From Owenia fusiformis (lineage: Eukaryota; Annelida; Polychaeta; Sabellida; Oweniidae): a stretch of DNA of 64,000 bases. Positions 48,101-63,100 of the stretch are shown here, piece after piece. The notes under the pieces were generated by a model. It saw only the letters and a program-made list of their open reading frames with translations. It was not told where the DNA came from and made no database searches. Where the stretch lies: positions 25,375,248-25,439,247 of the forward strand of contig CAIIXF020000003.1 in assembly GCA_903813345.2 (NCBI GenBank). Reading direction: 5' to 3'. Position 1 is the stretch's first letter. Each line of letters starts with the position of its first letter. The position numbers and the translations under genes were made by a program.

Positions 48101-51100
48101 CATATCAGTGCAAAGTAAAACAAAACATTTCAGAGCATTAATGGATATTGTAACTTTTCAGATCACTACTGTGCCTCCCACTTCCTCATCAACGTGAACT
48201 GTGAACGCCCCCAAGGTAAACCAGCATTCCACATGCTGCTGAAGTATAAACCCAACCTTCAGATAGTGGATTTCACGCTGAGGCCCATGCTGTTAGAGCT
48301 GACTATGGTAGGAAGGCTAGAGTGCATACAGACACTGGTAAGATTCATTCACATTCTGAATAAATATCATAACTGGTCACTGAAAACTATTTGCCAACTG
48401 CTAAAAAAGATGGTGAAAGCACATGTTTCAATTAATTATAGTTTCCAACCTTTTTTTTGTGGATAGTGTTTGGCAGTTGGTGTTTGGCATTGGATGTCTG
48501 TAACAAATGGCAGGTGGTGACATTTTGCAGGTTGATTCCAATGTATATTGGTTATATTGCTTCATTAAATCATGAAACTCATCAAAGGTCATGATTGAGG
48601 TCACTCAGATCTAAGATCAGATTTAGATCTTTAGATCAGCAGCAAAACTGTATAATAATTTCTCCTATCCAGAACCACTAGGCTCTGAATGTCAGGGTAC
48701 TCTTAATATAACACCTGATTTTCTTTCAGCTAGCTGCAGGGGCAGATGTTAACTGTGTATCACAGCGTAAGAAGGAAGAGAACCTGACACCTATCTTGGA
48801 AGCTGTAAGACGTGGCAACTTGGCCATCATCAAGACTCTAACAGAGAATGGAGCAGATTTGACCATATTAGAGGAGAATACCAAAAACACACTGTTGCAC
48901 ATAGCAGTCATCAAATATTGTGAAAGTAAGCAGATTTTTGATTATTGATGACTTGGTGTTTGAAAAATGTTAGGTCATTAAATATTGGGCTGTCGATAGT
49001 TTGAATGTTTTTTCAAGGAACAAGATCATTTATATGAATCAAACTCTTAATAACTATAATATAAGGCTCTGAACAGTAATTTCCAGAATTTCAAAATTTG
49101 ACACAGTTCATTTTTCAAGTTACGTCAAGATCTATAAGGAAAGAAGTGTCTATGTATAAAATACTTCAGAAAGTTGAACCTCTGTAAGTAATTGAGTACC
49201 TTCAAAATTGAGAACTATTATGAAGTGCCAGAGGTGTTCCACTGTACATACATACTAAACTACAGTATCTTTATTCAGTATCAATCGCCATGAAACTTTT
49301 TTTTACTTGTTTTAGGTAAAAGACCTCGAGACAAACTAGAAGTCATCAAATACCTACTAGAGAAAGGACTCGATGTGAATGCCAGAACTGACAAAAATCG
49401 CACGGTGCTCCATCTATCTGTGAACTTCAGCTCGGACACAGCTGATGAGCCAAGAGATCTAGAGATATTACTTCTGAGAAAGGGGGCGGATCTGTTTGCC
49501 AGGGATGTCAGGGGCAGACTTCCATTACATTACTGCTTTGTTAAAATTGGAAAGTAAGTTATTTTAAGAATATCTCATTTCTTAATGATTTCATAACATT
49601 CATAGTACAATAAGAAATGACATGGTTTGGATATAAATTAATGCTGTTTATCTGAATCTTTTACCCACTGCGCTACAAAGTAATGACAGCTCAGAGGTTG
49701 CCTGAAAGGCTGGCAATGTAGAACCCCCTGTTAGTACCAGGTGTTTGTGGAAAAATATTTCTCATAGTAATTTACTTGTTATTTCTTCTGGAACAGTTAA
49801 TTATTACAATCATTGTTTTCCAGCCATAATATAAAGTCAATGATAGATCCAATAGAGATATGCAGTATGCTGCTTACAGCAATGAAAAATGTGGACGTTG
49901 ATGCTGTGGATAACTTTGGCCAGATGGCGCTACATAGGGCCGCTCATAGGGGTGCTACTGTATGCTGTATGCTCCTTGTACAGGTAAAAAATCTTTTAAC
50001 ATCAGAATTAGATGCTAACTGTTGTATTGTTTAGCTGTTCAAAAATTAATGTACTGTTTTTGTGAAAGAAATAAAATCTCAAATTGAAGTAAATAAATGC
50101 AATAAAATGAGGCTGAAAGCTTCATCATCACAAGAAGTGTTTTAATATTGATTTAATTTTTGTGGTGTTTAGAAGGGGTCTCCTGTCGATGTACCAGATT
50201 TGGATGGCAATACACCATTGGCTCACAGTGTACTGGCTGTTCATGACAGGTATGTAGAGATTAATGAATATTCATAAAAAAATAAGATAAATAAATAATA
50301 AATTAATAAATTAATCCAGCCTTTTTCTAACAAATTAATGCATTTTGTAAATGGATTTAATTGAAATTGTAATGGTAATCAATAAATTATGAAAACTGAA
50401 AAATAAAAAACAACAGTGTTTTTAAATTTTCAAGGCTTATTTGAAGTAAAATTATTTAGAGGTCTGACATATTGAATCTTGTCAGTTATAAAAATTTTTG
50501 TTTGATATTTCAGTTGTGCTTTAATGCTGATCCAGAAGGGTGCCAACATCAACACTGTTATAGTGACCAACCCTAAAGGAGTTGACAAATTGGAGGAAGA
50601 TTCCATTGTGGAGTATACAGGGGTGGTAGAAGATATCATGCAATCCAAGTAAGTAAACCTGACACCCCTATTTTATAACAGACATCATGTCACCCTAGTA
50701 TGTTAACAAAATGTGTTTTGTTGAATATGTACATTTCTGTTATAAAGTGATGTGCCATATCATTTAAGCATCCTTAACATAGATTTTAACATATCATTTA
50801 TGTAACACAGATTTGAAAATATATATTTCCCTATGTTTTAACACAGCTTAAAACATGATGTGTTAAACCTAGATTTAAATAAAAAACACAGCTAAACAAT
50901 TATATTTCTGTACATGTAGGGCAGTCAAAGAGCTGGAGCAGCTTGATGCTATTCATACTAAGAACAAACTCAAGCCAGCCTGGCGATGGTTGAGTAGACA
51001 GTGGACGAAACCAGAAGTTCCACCTAGGAAAGGCTATCCACTTTTACAGGTAGGTCTAATACATGGTCTAATAAGGTAGTAGTAGGTAGTAGGTAGTAAT

Positions 51101-54100
51101 AGTAGGTCTATAATAGGTCTATCATTATGATGTTTCCCTTAGCATTAGGGCAATCCCAGACACATCCTGTTTAAAACCTGAAAATGACATGTCACTTTAT
51201 TGGAAATGTGTTTGCACCTTACCAAAAGGGTGAAATATTGAAATGTTGATGATTTGGCACCCTGTTCAGAAAATCTCCAAGAGATCTCTGTGTTGAGTTT
51301 ATCAGTTGCAGTTGAATTTCCCTTATGCGCTTGATTTTAACATATCAGAAAATAACCTACTATTCACACTTAAACATTTAGAAAACTCAAAGAAGCAAAG
51401 TAGCGTACTTTTGGAAGATTTTTATCTATGGAGGAAAGTGTCATATTTACTTACAGTATCTACAATAACTATTCTTTTCATGAAATACTGATTCATTACT
51501 TTATTCATTCAGAATGTGGTACAGAATGGATGGCAAGGGGTCACCTACATAGTGCTGGACCTTTTAGGGCAGTTTGGCATGGAGTATGCTGCTGCTGTAG
51601 AGGTGAGTGTCAATATAATATGTACAGTTAAACCTGTTATGTTGGTTTGCAGGAAACATGGGGTTTCTGTTTGCGAGGAATTATCTTGATGAGTATGGAG
51701 GGCGTTCCCAGTACTGATTTCCTTTTTTCAAAGAAAAGCCTTTTTGAAGGAGTGCGACACGTTTGGTACCTCAAAAAAGTGTTCATGTAGGAGGTTGCAG
51801 TTCTACCTTTGGTACCTTTACACAGTGTTCCACTTGGGAGATGTTCCATTTTCAAATGTTCATTTTACATTGTGTTATGGTCTCCGTATTGCTATTGTCT
51901 CCGTTTTTGTGACAGCGGTTGGCGATCGATGGTTGGCAGTTGGTGTCTGTAACAAATGGTGGTGACATTTTGCATGTTAATGCCTTGTTTATATATATTA
52001 TATATATATTTCAGGTGGCACTGAGGATACAAAAATTCCAATTTTCTCTGACATTAGTCAACAAACAGATAGAAGATAGTAAGCTGCAAGTCTTTAACAA
52101 GGAGAAACAGAACCTTATACATACTTTAACAAAGGAGGCCTGTCCCTCTACCAAACCAGATTTACAATTAGAGGTAGGTATAATGTTTTACATATATTAA
52201 CAATGAAGGGCATTATACATCTACCAAAGACTAGACTTACAATAAGAGGTAGCTTTGACTATACTTTAGGTACTAAAAGTGTACTGTAATTTTAGTATTT
52301 GAATATTTTCAGTTGATCTCCATACTGCAAGAGAGAGGCGTCAGTATGGATATTCCAGATATGTATAATTGCACACCACTCACCTACGCATGTATGAACC
52401 GCAACTACCCACTCTGCAATTATATACTAGGTAAATATGAACCAATTAGATCATCTATATTTGTCACATGAGTACAGAAGTCTTCCTTCGGGACCTCTCA
52501 CATTAAGCTATGATTCAAAATGTGTTTGTTCATTTTAGAGAACCAAGCGGGGGTTCAAGTGAATAACACGGACAAGTTCAATCGCACTCCACTAGCTGCC
52601 TGCTTGTGGAACACAACATCTAACCACCAAGCACCAGCATTAAGGTTTGCTATTAGAGTTTTTATACTTTTCAATATTGTTTTTGTTAACAGTTTAGGAA
52701 TATTTTACATGAGGTCCTACATTTACTAGAGTTCTCACCTGACTATTAGATGTTTTCTATGTAAAATTATTGGACCCAGAAATTCAATACATCATTACAT
52801 CATTCCCGTTTATGAATTCCAATATAATTTCTTTTTGTTTTACAGTAAATTAGTGGAGTCCCTGATCCAGAAAGGTGCCAACCCAAATCAGCTTTATGAT
52901 TTCCCACCAGTAGATCACATAAGTGGATTCCACCAATCAGCAGTTGGTCAGGAATACATGCATAGCAAGCATTCTCATAAGGTTAGACATTTTAATTTGG
53001 TTGATTCTTCCTTCACTTCGTGTCAGTCAGTAAGAGAGGAGAATATGTCATCTTAGTTTTGTATCTCCTCAAAGTAGACTTCTTACTTCAAATTGTATTG
53101 TGTATGATTTAATTGTATTGTATCGTACAGGGTGACCGGAAAAAAGGAGACCATTGAAGTAATCAATTTCTCCTAAACTAGACAAGTGCCATCAATGAAA
53201 TTTTGCATACACTGGAACAGTTATATGGAAATTTGTTACTGAAGGTTTCAATACAAGCATTCAACTGGTTCAGGAGCTATGATCATTTACATAACATGCT
53301 CCAAATAGGCACAATTGAGACCAACGCAGAGTTGGATTCATATGGCAAACTACCCTTACATGTTCTGCCCTCTATGGCATTATTATGGCATTACATATAG
53401 CAGTGATTGCCTTCTTTAGGTCAACAATAGTCTGAGGATTGTTTTGGTATAGATTGTCTTTCAAATATCCATACAAAAAGAAATCAGCAGGATTCAAGTC
53501 TAGGCTGTAATGGCAATGAAGGGTTATCTGACATGTGGTTCATCATCCTGTTGCCAAAGTGCTGATTTACCCAATCTTAAGAGTCACTTTAGGTATTGGG
53601 CATAGTGCCATGTTACTAAAACCACTATATGGCACAATTAAATCCAATATGGAAACCAAGGGCTGCCCAAAACCTCCTTAGGATGATACTGTAACTGAGT
53701 GGGACCACTGAGTCAGAAGCCATAGGTCAGATAAGCTTCGTCTCCATACACCTCAAATTTGAATCCACCTGATTTCTTTTTGTGGGGCAATTTGAAAGAC
53801 AATGTGTACCAAAACAATCCTGAGACAATTGCTGACCTAAAGGTGGCAATAAATGCTAAATATAATGCCATAACAAGGTCGGAATATGTAAGGGTATTTG
53901 CCAAATGTATCCAGCTCTGCGTTGGTCTCAATTGCGCCTATTTGGAGCATGTTATTTAAATGATCATAGCTCCTGAACCAGTTGACTGCTTGTATTGACA
54001 CTTTCAGGAACAAATTTCCATAGAACTGTCCTGATGTATGCAAAATTTCATTGATGTCACTAGTCTATTTTAGGAGATATTGCCTATTTCAATGGTCTCC

Positions 54101-57100
54101 TTTTTTTCCGGTCACCCTGTATTTTATGATTTTCAAAATAATTTCAGAAATTTGTTTTTATGTGTAGTAGTTTAGAAGGCTGAATCGATCTAATTAAGTT
54201 CACATTTTCATCACTTTAACTCATTTATGAAAAAATACTGAATATGAATTTTTACTTTAGAATTTATTAATTCTTCCATCTCCAGGTTTCCCCTCTCATT
54301 CTATGTGTGTGCCTCAACAGTAACCTTGTGTCAACATTGCTGGGCAATGGAGCTGACATCAACTTCCCCGATGACAGAGGGAGAACTCCCATAATGCATG
54401 CTGTTAAACTGGTAAGGAATCTGCCAACCATGATTGGTTATCACAAATGTATGTGTTGTGTGTAGATTTTTGGGGCAGATCCCATTGTGTCTCCAAACAT
54501 AAATAATATTGCTCTTTGCCATACATACTATTTAGAAGGTAACTTTTTTGATTACTTAGAAAGTCATACAAGGCTAGTATTTTTTCAGGCAACTCCAGAA
54601 TTAAAGAATCTTTAAGCTGATATGTAACACAGAAAAAAGTATTTATTTGCTGTGAAGGGAGATGCAGTTGTTATTTGACACCCTGTATTACACCATATGT
54701 TGGGATTCTAAGCAAATAATGGTTGATTTGAAAACACGCACACGAAATAAGACCCCATTACTGATATACAATTAACATTTATGTGCTAAAAATACCAGAA
54801 AACTCTTAACTACTCTTCATATAATTTACATCCTCTAGAAAATATGCTAACTAGTTGCACTATTGTACAAAGTAGGAAATTATTCAATTTTGTGTTTCAG
54901 AATAAAATGTTCCTTGTCCAAAAGTTACTCACCAAGAATGGGGACACTAGTCTAATGAAGTCATCAGGTTGGTATATCTTTTGTTTGTAGTGTTGAATTC
55001 AGTTTACATATCTGATTTATATCAAGGTTATAAATCCTCATTTCAATTTCAATAATCTACTAAATATTGCAAAATTTTCAATGGAAGTAAATTGTACTTA
55101 AGAGTACTTATTGACTATTGTATTTAAGAGTGATTAGATAATCTAAGAGGGATTTATTAGTATATTAGTAAGTTTCTATTTAAAGGACTCAAAGTAGAAA
55201 AATATTTATTCATATTAATAAGGGAGTCCTCACTTTCACTTAAAATAATTTCACACATTTCAGAAAAAGATGAGGTTATAAACAATTTCAAGATGACAGC
55301 CACCAATATTAATCTAGCCGCACAGGACTGCGATGGTAACACAGTTCTACACCATGTTGTGACATCACTGGATGCTGCGTCATATGATAATGAGAATATA
55401 CTCCAATTATTAATCAAATCAGGTATGATTTTTTCTGTAACCTCAAAATTTGTTGTTTCACACCTCGTTATAACTCCCCATCCTTTACATTTTCATTGTT
55501 ATATCTCACCATATATGCTCTACCACCAAGCTATGGAGCCGACTGGATTGAAAAAAAATTGTTGCTCTCAAATGAATACTGCATTTAGCAATATTGATTG
55601 TCTTACAGGTGCTCCAGTAGAGACAAAGAACAAGCTGGGACAGACTGTTCTAGACCTTGCCCTACATAATCACACATATAACATAGTTAACAGTCTACAA
55701 CTCAGGACCAAAGATAAGGTAGGTCTTCTGATCATAAGGGTATTCTTATTAGTATTCTAGAATCGAAAAAAAATTCAATAGTCCAAATTAAATGGGTCAT
55801 AGACCTTTGGAAGGCATCTTTCAGCTAATGGGTCATAAAGTCAATGCTATTACTAGGGGTGAGACGAGTCGAAAAAATCCGATTCGAGTCGAATCCGATT
55901 CGAGTCAGAAAATGACGATTCGGGTTTCGAATCCGTTTCGAGTCGCGAAAGTGCGAACAACATCGCTTTTGACCGTTCGTATTTTTAATGCGTCAATGGT
56001 GGAAAGCCGGAAATATAAACAAACACAATTCGTCGTAAGTTTATTCTGATTTTATTACATATATTCTTTCATTTATGTGTACATACAATATAATAATTTA
56101 ATACAAGCATATCCAAGTCATTGAAACTTATATATTCAACGCAATATCGAGTAAAAACATGCATATTGACAGTATTTTTCTGAATTTTTTTATTTTTTCG
56201 AATTTTTTTCTCAACTCGAAAATGATTCGATTCATCAACTTCGACTCGATTCGACTCGACTCGAAGCCCCAAACCCGCGAGTCCTCGACTCATCGGGTTG
56301 TCGTCTCACCCCTAGCTATTACTGATTTATTTATAGCTTAGGGAAGGTTTTCTCTTAAAGTGGCGACAAGGCCTGTAGAGAGAAAAATTGAAAAGTTCAC
56401 TTTTTGAGCTATCCAGGCAATGTTTGGCTAACATCTTCTTTGTCAGACCTAGGTCCATGATCGTATTGTTGGATACGTCTCTGCACTTATTGTTCAACCT
56501 CTAATTAAGATAATTATCATGGCCTGAAGATGGAATATTTAGAAGATTTTCATACGTAATATGTCATCACTTCAGATATTGTTTTATTTTGTAAATTGCG
56601 TTATGATGTCACTATCTTTATCTTTATACATTTTCTGTCAGATATGTCTTCATAATTTATTAAAATCTTCAATTTGCAGAGAAAACCAGACAAGTCTTTC
56701 AAACCATTCCCAGTGCATGATGGGATGGATTGGCCCAAACCAATACCAAACTTCTCGGAGGATGCAGCCTTGATGCTGGAAAAGATAGAGTTGGATGAAA
56801 TGAAGCAAATCGGGGAAGAGGAAACTCAAAAATTACAACCTGACAAGCGTGCCAAAGTCACTAATGGGTAAGAAAACAATCAATGCATGGAAACTGGAAA
56901 ATAAATATGGAAAATAATTTTAAATGCCAGGCCTGGCTTGTGCTTCCAATGAGAGACTCCCTGTTACCCACTAAATAATTCTGTGAATGTATTTCATGAG
57001 TATTTTCATAAAAAAAATTCACATAAAATACGAAATCTGGAAACTATCATTTGTTGTTCAACCAAAATCCTGCTCCATATCTTTGCAACATAGGATATTG

Positions 57101-60100
57101 CTATCAACTCGTTATAAAAAAGACTCTTTCAATCATTGTAAAATATTTACTCTCTCTCTCTCTCTTACATTTTTACTTTACCTTCTAGTGAGATCCTGAT
57201 GGACTCAACACAAGACATTGGCTATGATATTTTGATGACCAAGGTGGATGTACAGTTTGGAGCATATGGCCTTTATAACTACTACAAAATGCAGGTTTGT
57301 GCCAAAATCTTCAGTACAAATCATTTATTCATTCATATTGTATGACTTTGTCTGTCCGAATTGTAACCAGTATATGGCAGTTATGGAGTAAAACAGGCCA
57401 AATGGTTCAGTGCTTTCATTGAGGGATATTCACTCATCTGAAAACAAAACAGTCTTAGTTGAATTCCTCACTTCATTGAATGCAATTACCACAGGTCATA
57501 TTGCCACTATACAAGCATTCTGATCGTGAACTCTAGCATGTTTAAGATTGGAGAAACTGGCCAATAACAAGCAACCTTTCTCTACCCCCTCCCCTCTTAT
57601 GCATCCTCCAAAGCATGTATCCAGAATCCGTACCTCCTTCTTCCCCCTGCTATAACCAATTTGGAAGCGCCCGATTAAACTGAATCACGTGATCTAATTA
57701 TGCGAACTGACTTATACATGATTTCTGTCGCAGTGTTGCAACAGCCAATCAGATTGCGAGTTCTTAATCGGGGAAATGCTAATGGCTTATCGCAGGGGGT
57801 AAAAAGAAAGAATATATTCTGGATTTTGAAGCCCTGTGGTTGGAGGATGCTCTTATGCAGTTGCTACTGTATGTTTTAGGTGATTAAACAGAAGACAGAT
57901 GACCTATATGTACTGTTCAATAACTGGGGTAGGATCGGAGACAATGGCCAGTACCAAGCCACACCCTTTTCCACTGAACAAGAAGCAGTCAAAGAATTTA
58001 CAAAGATATTTAAAGCTAAAAGTGGCAATGACTGGTCAAATATTAAAAAGTAAGTATTTTTTTCCCTGAACTAAAGTTTAACCTTTAAGGGGCTATTTGC
58101 CAAGATCTAATCCATTTATACATCAAATATTTAGAAAAACCTGTTTTACCATATCATCTATGAATTAAGACATTGTTACATTTCATATCTTTTCTGAATA
58201 TAGTTTATCTTGAAAAATTGCTCCTTTTAAAGACTCATCTCAAAGGAAAGTTTCGTGACAATGTTGTTTTTCAGATTTGATTGGTGTATTTTATGTTCAA
58301 TTCAAAATTGAATAATGGGAAGAGTTTTGCTTGGATTGTATTAATGGATGAGGTTTGTTCATTTCAGTTTTGAAATTCATCCGAAAAAATACAGATTAGT
58401 TGGAGCAGATAGGAGGAAAAAACATAAACGTCCCCAAGTGACCTTCGACGTCAAGAAATCTGAACTGACATCCAAACTACCAAAATATATCAGGGACTTC
58501 ATGGAAGAAATGGTAGGCTATTTATTTGAACCTTGATTAGCATGACAGTGGTGATTTGACCATAATTTTAATATTATTTGAGAAACCCATAAAAATTATC
58601 AATGGTCCAATTTGAAACTGATGAACTGATTTATCTGAAATTTATAACTTAAATTGATATTCAGCTGAAAAAATCCAATATTTGATAGTTAAAAATGAAT
58701 AGTTGACTTTTTAGCCTTCGATTGTTTATGTAACTCTAGATTTATTGTGTCACCAGCAAACATGGCCGATGCTAATTTGCGTTAGTGTCTTACAAATTGT
58801 TAAACTTGATTTGCAATAACCTTCAGGTGGTTACACTTTGTCATGTCTCAATTCTGTCTTGCTTTGATTCATGTGATTCTTCAAATTTTATTTCAGTCAA
58901 ATCTGACAATGTTGAAGAACAATTACTCCAACTTAGGGCTAGATACTGATGTTATTCCATTTGGTAAACTACACAGGAATACACTAGAGGAGGCCAGGGC
59001 CTTACTTGCTCAAATTCGGTAAGTTTTACACGACACAATAAATGAGGAATGAGCCCACCAAATGATGCCATTTTTGTTTATGTCACTACCAGAAGTGTTA
59101 TAGTCTCCAATTTATATGTGGATGGTGGTTAGCATTTGGCAGTTGGTGTTCCATGGTAGGCAATAGGCATCTGTAACAGATGACAGGTGGTGACATTTTG
59201 TATGTTAATGCCCTGTTATAATTGGCTTTGATGTCTCATCATTATTCTCATTTGAAAATAACTATTAAAAACTCATTAAACAGTAATTTTGTACAATTAT
59301 TATAATCCATTTTAATTATTTCAGTCCAATAATTCAAGAAAAGGAAACTTTAAGAGCTCAACAGACGACAGACACTTTGGAAAAATACCATGACATATGT
59401 CAAAAAATTGCCGATCTCAGCACTGACTATTACTCTTTGATTCCAAAACAAGGCTTTGAGTATGAAAGACTTGCACCTATTGACAACTTACATAAATACA
59501 GCAGTGAATTTGCACTGATAAACAACCTGCTAGAATTTGAAGTTGCAGAACGTGTCTTGCTAGGTGCACAACTCAGGAAAAATGGTAAGAAATACAGGGT
59601 GATACAGATCTCCTATTTTGCCACTTAATTAAGTTAACTTAAAAATTCCCATCGGGTCGATCCAGTAAATCATGCCACCTATTGGTTATGATGTCATTCT
59701 TACAATTTCAGACCAGAAATAGAATAAGCATATTGCTCATTTATAAAAACATAGCCAATTTTGTTTACGAACATTGCTACCTGCAAAGCATGACATCATA
59801 AATCTGCCCAATGTAGTCTCGTTCCCTAGTTTACTGAAAGGGCCAATATTCATTGGAAAGGTATATATCACATCGGTATTTATATGGAATAAATTCCCTT
59901 AGTTTGTAATATTACAAGCTGAATTGTATTTTCATTGCCATTGTAGAGATCCATCCCCTCGACTATGTGTACCAGGCATTAGAATGTAAGCTAGAGATAA
60001 TACAGGAAACAGATCCAGTGTCACAACATATACTCAGATATGTACATAACACAGGTAAGGCCACTCAAAGTTAAGCTTTGTGTAAAGTCCCTCTCCCTCC

Positions 60101-63100
60101 AGAAAATAATCAAAATTGTAAAGTGCCCAGATAGTCAGATATGCACTTGTAACAAATAATCAAAATTGTTAAGTTGATATGCACTTGTAACAAATGAAAC
60201 TGGCAATTGAAAATTATTATATATCACCCCACTCTCTTAAGATGCGGCTCATCAACAGGACATTAAACATATAATTAACATTGAATGACGGAGTCTACTA
60301 GGTCATAAAAAACTCCCCTATCAGATGGTACTGAGTAGATTTTAAATTTTTCATGGATGTTTCTTGGTATCATAATCTTAAATTAAGTTTCGGGCATGTT
60401 GGGTATTTTGAGGTGGTCATCTTTAGCATTAACATATGATATTGTTCACTCAGTGTAGAATAATTTGCATTGTAACAAAAAGCCTTACATCATACATATA
60501 TCTAATAATTTGCCTCTATTGCTCTAGATACCAGTGTTGATGTTGAAGCAATATACAAATTCTCCCGTGGCAATGAGGACAATGCATTATGGGAAGGTAA
60601 CCTTGACAACCACAAGTTGTTGTGGCATGGCAGTAAAGTTACAAATCTAATCAGTATTCTAAACCGTGGACTGTTGATAGCAGTACCTGAAGCACCCAAG
60701 ACAGGCTACATGTTTGGAAAGGTAAGAGAGCCAATTATCCCTGTGTCATCTTATTTAGTCTTGCTTCAAGTCTTTTGATCCCCCCTTATCTACCTCACCA
60801 CCAGATATCAGTGATTGGTACACAGAAAAGAACCTGTGGGAGATGTGTTGTGAGGGGTCACAAAGGCTTCTAGTTGGCCTACAGTTTATTTACAATTGAA
60901 AAGTGTTAGGTGGAAGGTGGAATACTTATAGAAAAATCATTCAGTCTGTGATATTGTAATTTCAAGATTTCAAAAACAAAGATTTCATGAAAAGGGGAAG
61001 ATGTTAGAGGTTTTGTTTAATTAGTTTTTATTGTACCTAACAAAAGGTACAATATTGTCGTCAGCTTGACGGGTGGGCGAGTGGGTGGCATCTCACTTTC
61101 TTGTTTGAGAAAAATTGTAGTTTAGTTAAGTATGGACAACTGAAGAGCCTGCAAATGTAAGAAAGGGTATTAGTACAAATTAGGTGGAAATTGATTTTAT
61201 TCACTATAAGTATATAATTAAATGCTCTACATTATTCTATGGTATTGAAATAATGTCAGTTGACAATGGCGCATTTCTTTATTTCATAGTTACTTCAATG
61301 TGTACTAAAAACAACAATCCCTTTAGGTTGGTAGTACTACTATTAACCCATGCTCTATGCACACATTTTACTATCTGTTACTAAATTAGCTGATTTTCTT
61401 GCAGGGAATATACTTCGCAGATAGCTTCAAGAAGAGCAAGGCATATTGCCATGGCAGCAACACAAAGTATATGCTCTTATGTGAGGTAATTATCCAGTTT
61501 ATTTTAATAACCTGAATGTTTGGCTTTACCTCTTGAATCCCAAGAATGACGAGATTTCTCTTCACATAAGAGTTGACTCTGAGATCTGGAGTGACAAGAT
61601 AATACACTACAGAATTCCCAGAATTGTCCCTTGTTGTGTGGGTTTCAATGGCAAAAATTTGCAAAAAATGAAAAACGTTCAGAATAATGAAACTTCATAG
61701 GAGACAATACTTCATTAATGGTTTTCTTCATCAAGTAAAATATAAAAGTCACATTTTGTTATTATGAGTTAAGACGATTACATATTATAAAAATAGTGAC
61801 TGCCATTGAGGGCAATAGTGTAAATTATTTCCCCGAGGGAATATCCTCTACAATGTACTGCGGCTGCGGCTTCGGGAATAGTACATTGTAGAGGATATTC
61901 CCAAGGGGAAATCATTTACACTATTGCTCGAAATTAGACAGTCACTATTTGTTTTATTATATACCATATACTGACTCTTGTCCCGTTTCCTCTGCGAAGG
62001 CCAAAAAGGCTTAGAAAGCCCCCTCCCCGGGTCCATTGTTAGCATTATAAGCTGTGACATCATCAGATGCTCAACAGAAATGTTTGCCTCTGAGACTCTC
62101 ACTTGACAAATTCAATCGCGTTTAACACGCGGAATAGATTATCATAACACTTGAAATTACACAGACGTATTGAGCTCAGGGAACTTTATACACGTTGCTT
62201 ATATTGTATCGTTCACGCACGTCTGTCATGGTGAACGGAGTTGATTTGTGTTTGTGCTCATCCTCCATTTTTCTGTTTTTCGTCTGCGCATCATCACTGC
62301 GCAGACGAAAAACAGAAAAATGGAGGATGAGCACAAACACAAATCAACTCCGTTCACCATGACAGACGTGCGTGAATGGTTCTATTTCCAAGGGTAATAG
62401 AAATTGCAATTGTGACGTCAGCGGGCAATAGTTCAAATGTATATTCCCGCTGACGTCACATTTGGGGGAATATAACTTTCCGAGGGAAATAGTAAATCTA
62501 TTTCGGAACACGTGACTAGGTATTGACCAATCAGGATTAGTGTTACATATTCGGTATATAATAAATGATACTATGTAGGTATTTGATATGCTTTGTATCT
62601 TCACATTCATTTATATGTTGAATCTTTGATTTATTAATCTATATATGTAGGTTGCTCTGGGAAAGGAAAAACATTTTGAACAGTCCGAATACATGGAGCA
62701 GGCAGCTACTGGGTGTCACAGCACTTTAGGGTTAGGGGCTAATATGCCCAACCCAACAGATGATGCGGTCCTCAACTCAGGTCTGTCGACAAATCAACTT
62801 TTGAATCAGTTATCAAAAAATTACAAACTGGTGTTATATTTTTAAATTCTTCAGTTATGTTTTACTTAAGATATTTCTGATAAACATATTTTAGAATTTT
62901 CATTAAAACATGTATACTGTATGTATACATAATATATGTCCTACCATGAATTGCTCTGTTTGACAAAAACACAAATAACCATAGCAACCACAACTTTTTA
63001 CAGATCATAGAACATTGCCCCAATGCATAGATATTTTTTATATTTTGTGAAAGTCTCAATAGAAAGAAATATTGGCAAGTACTAAAATGAGAACATTTTG

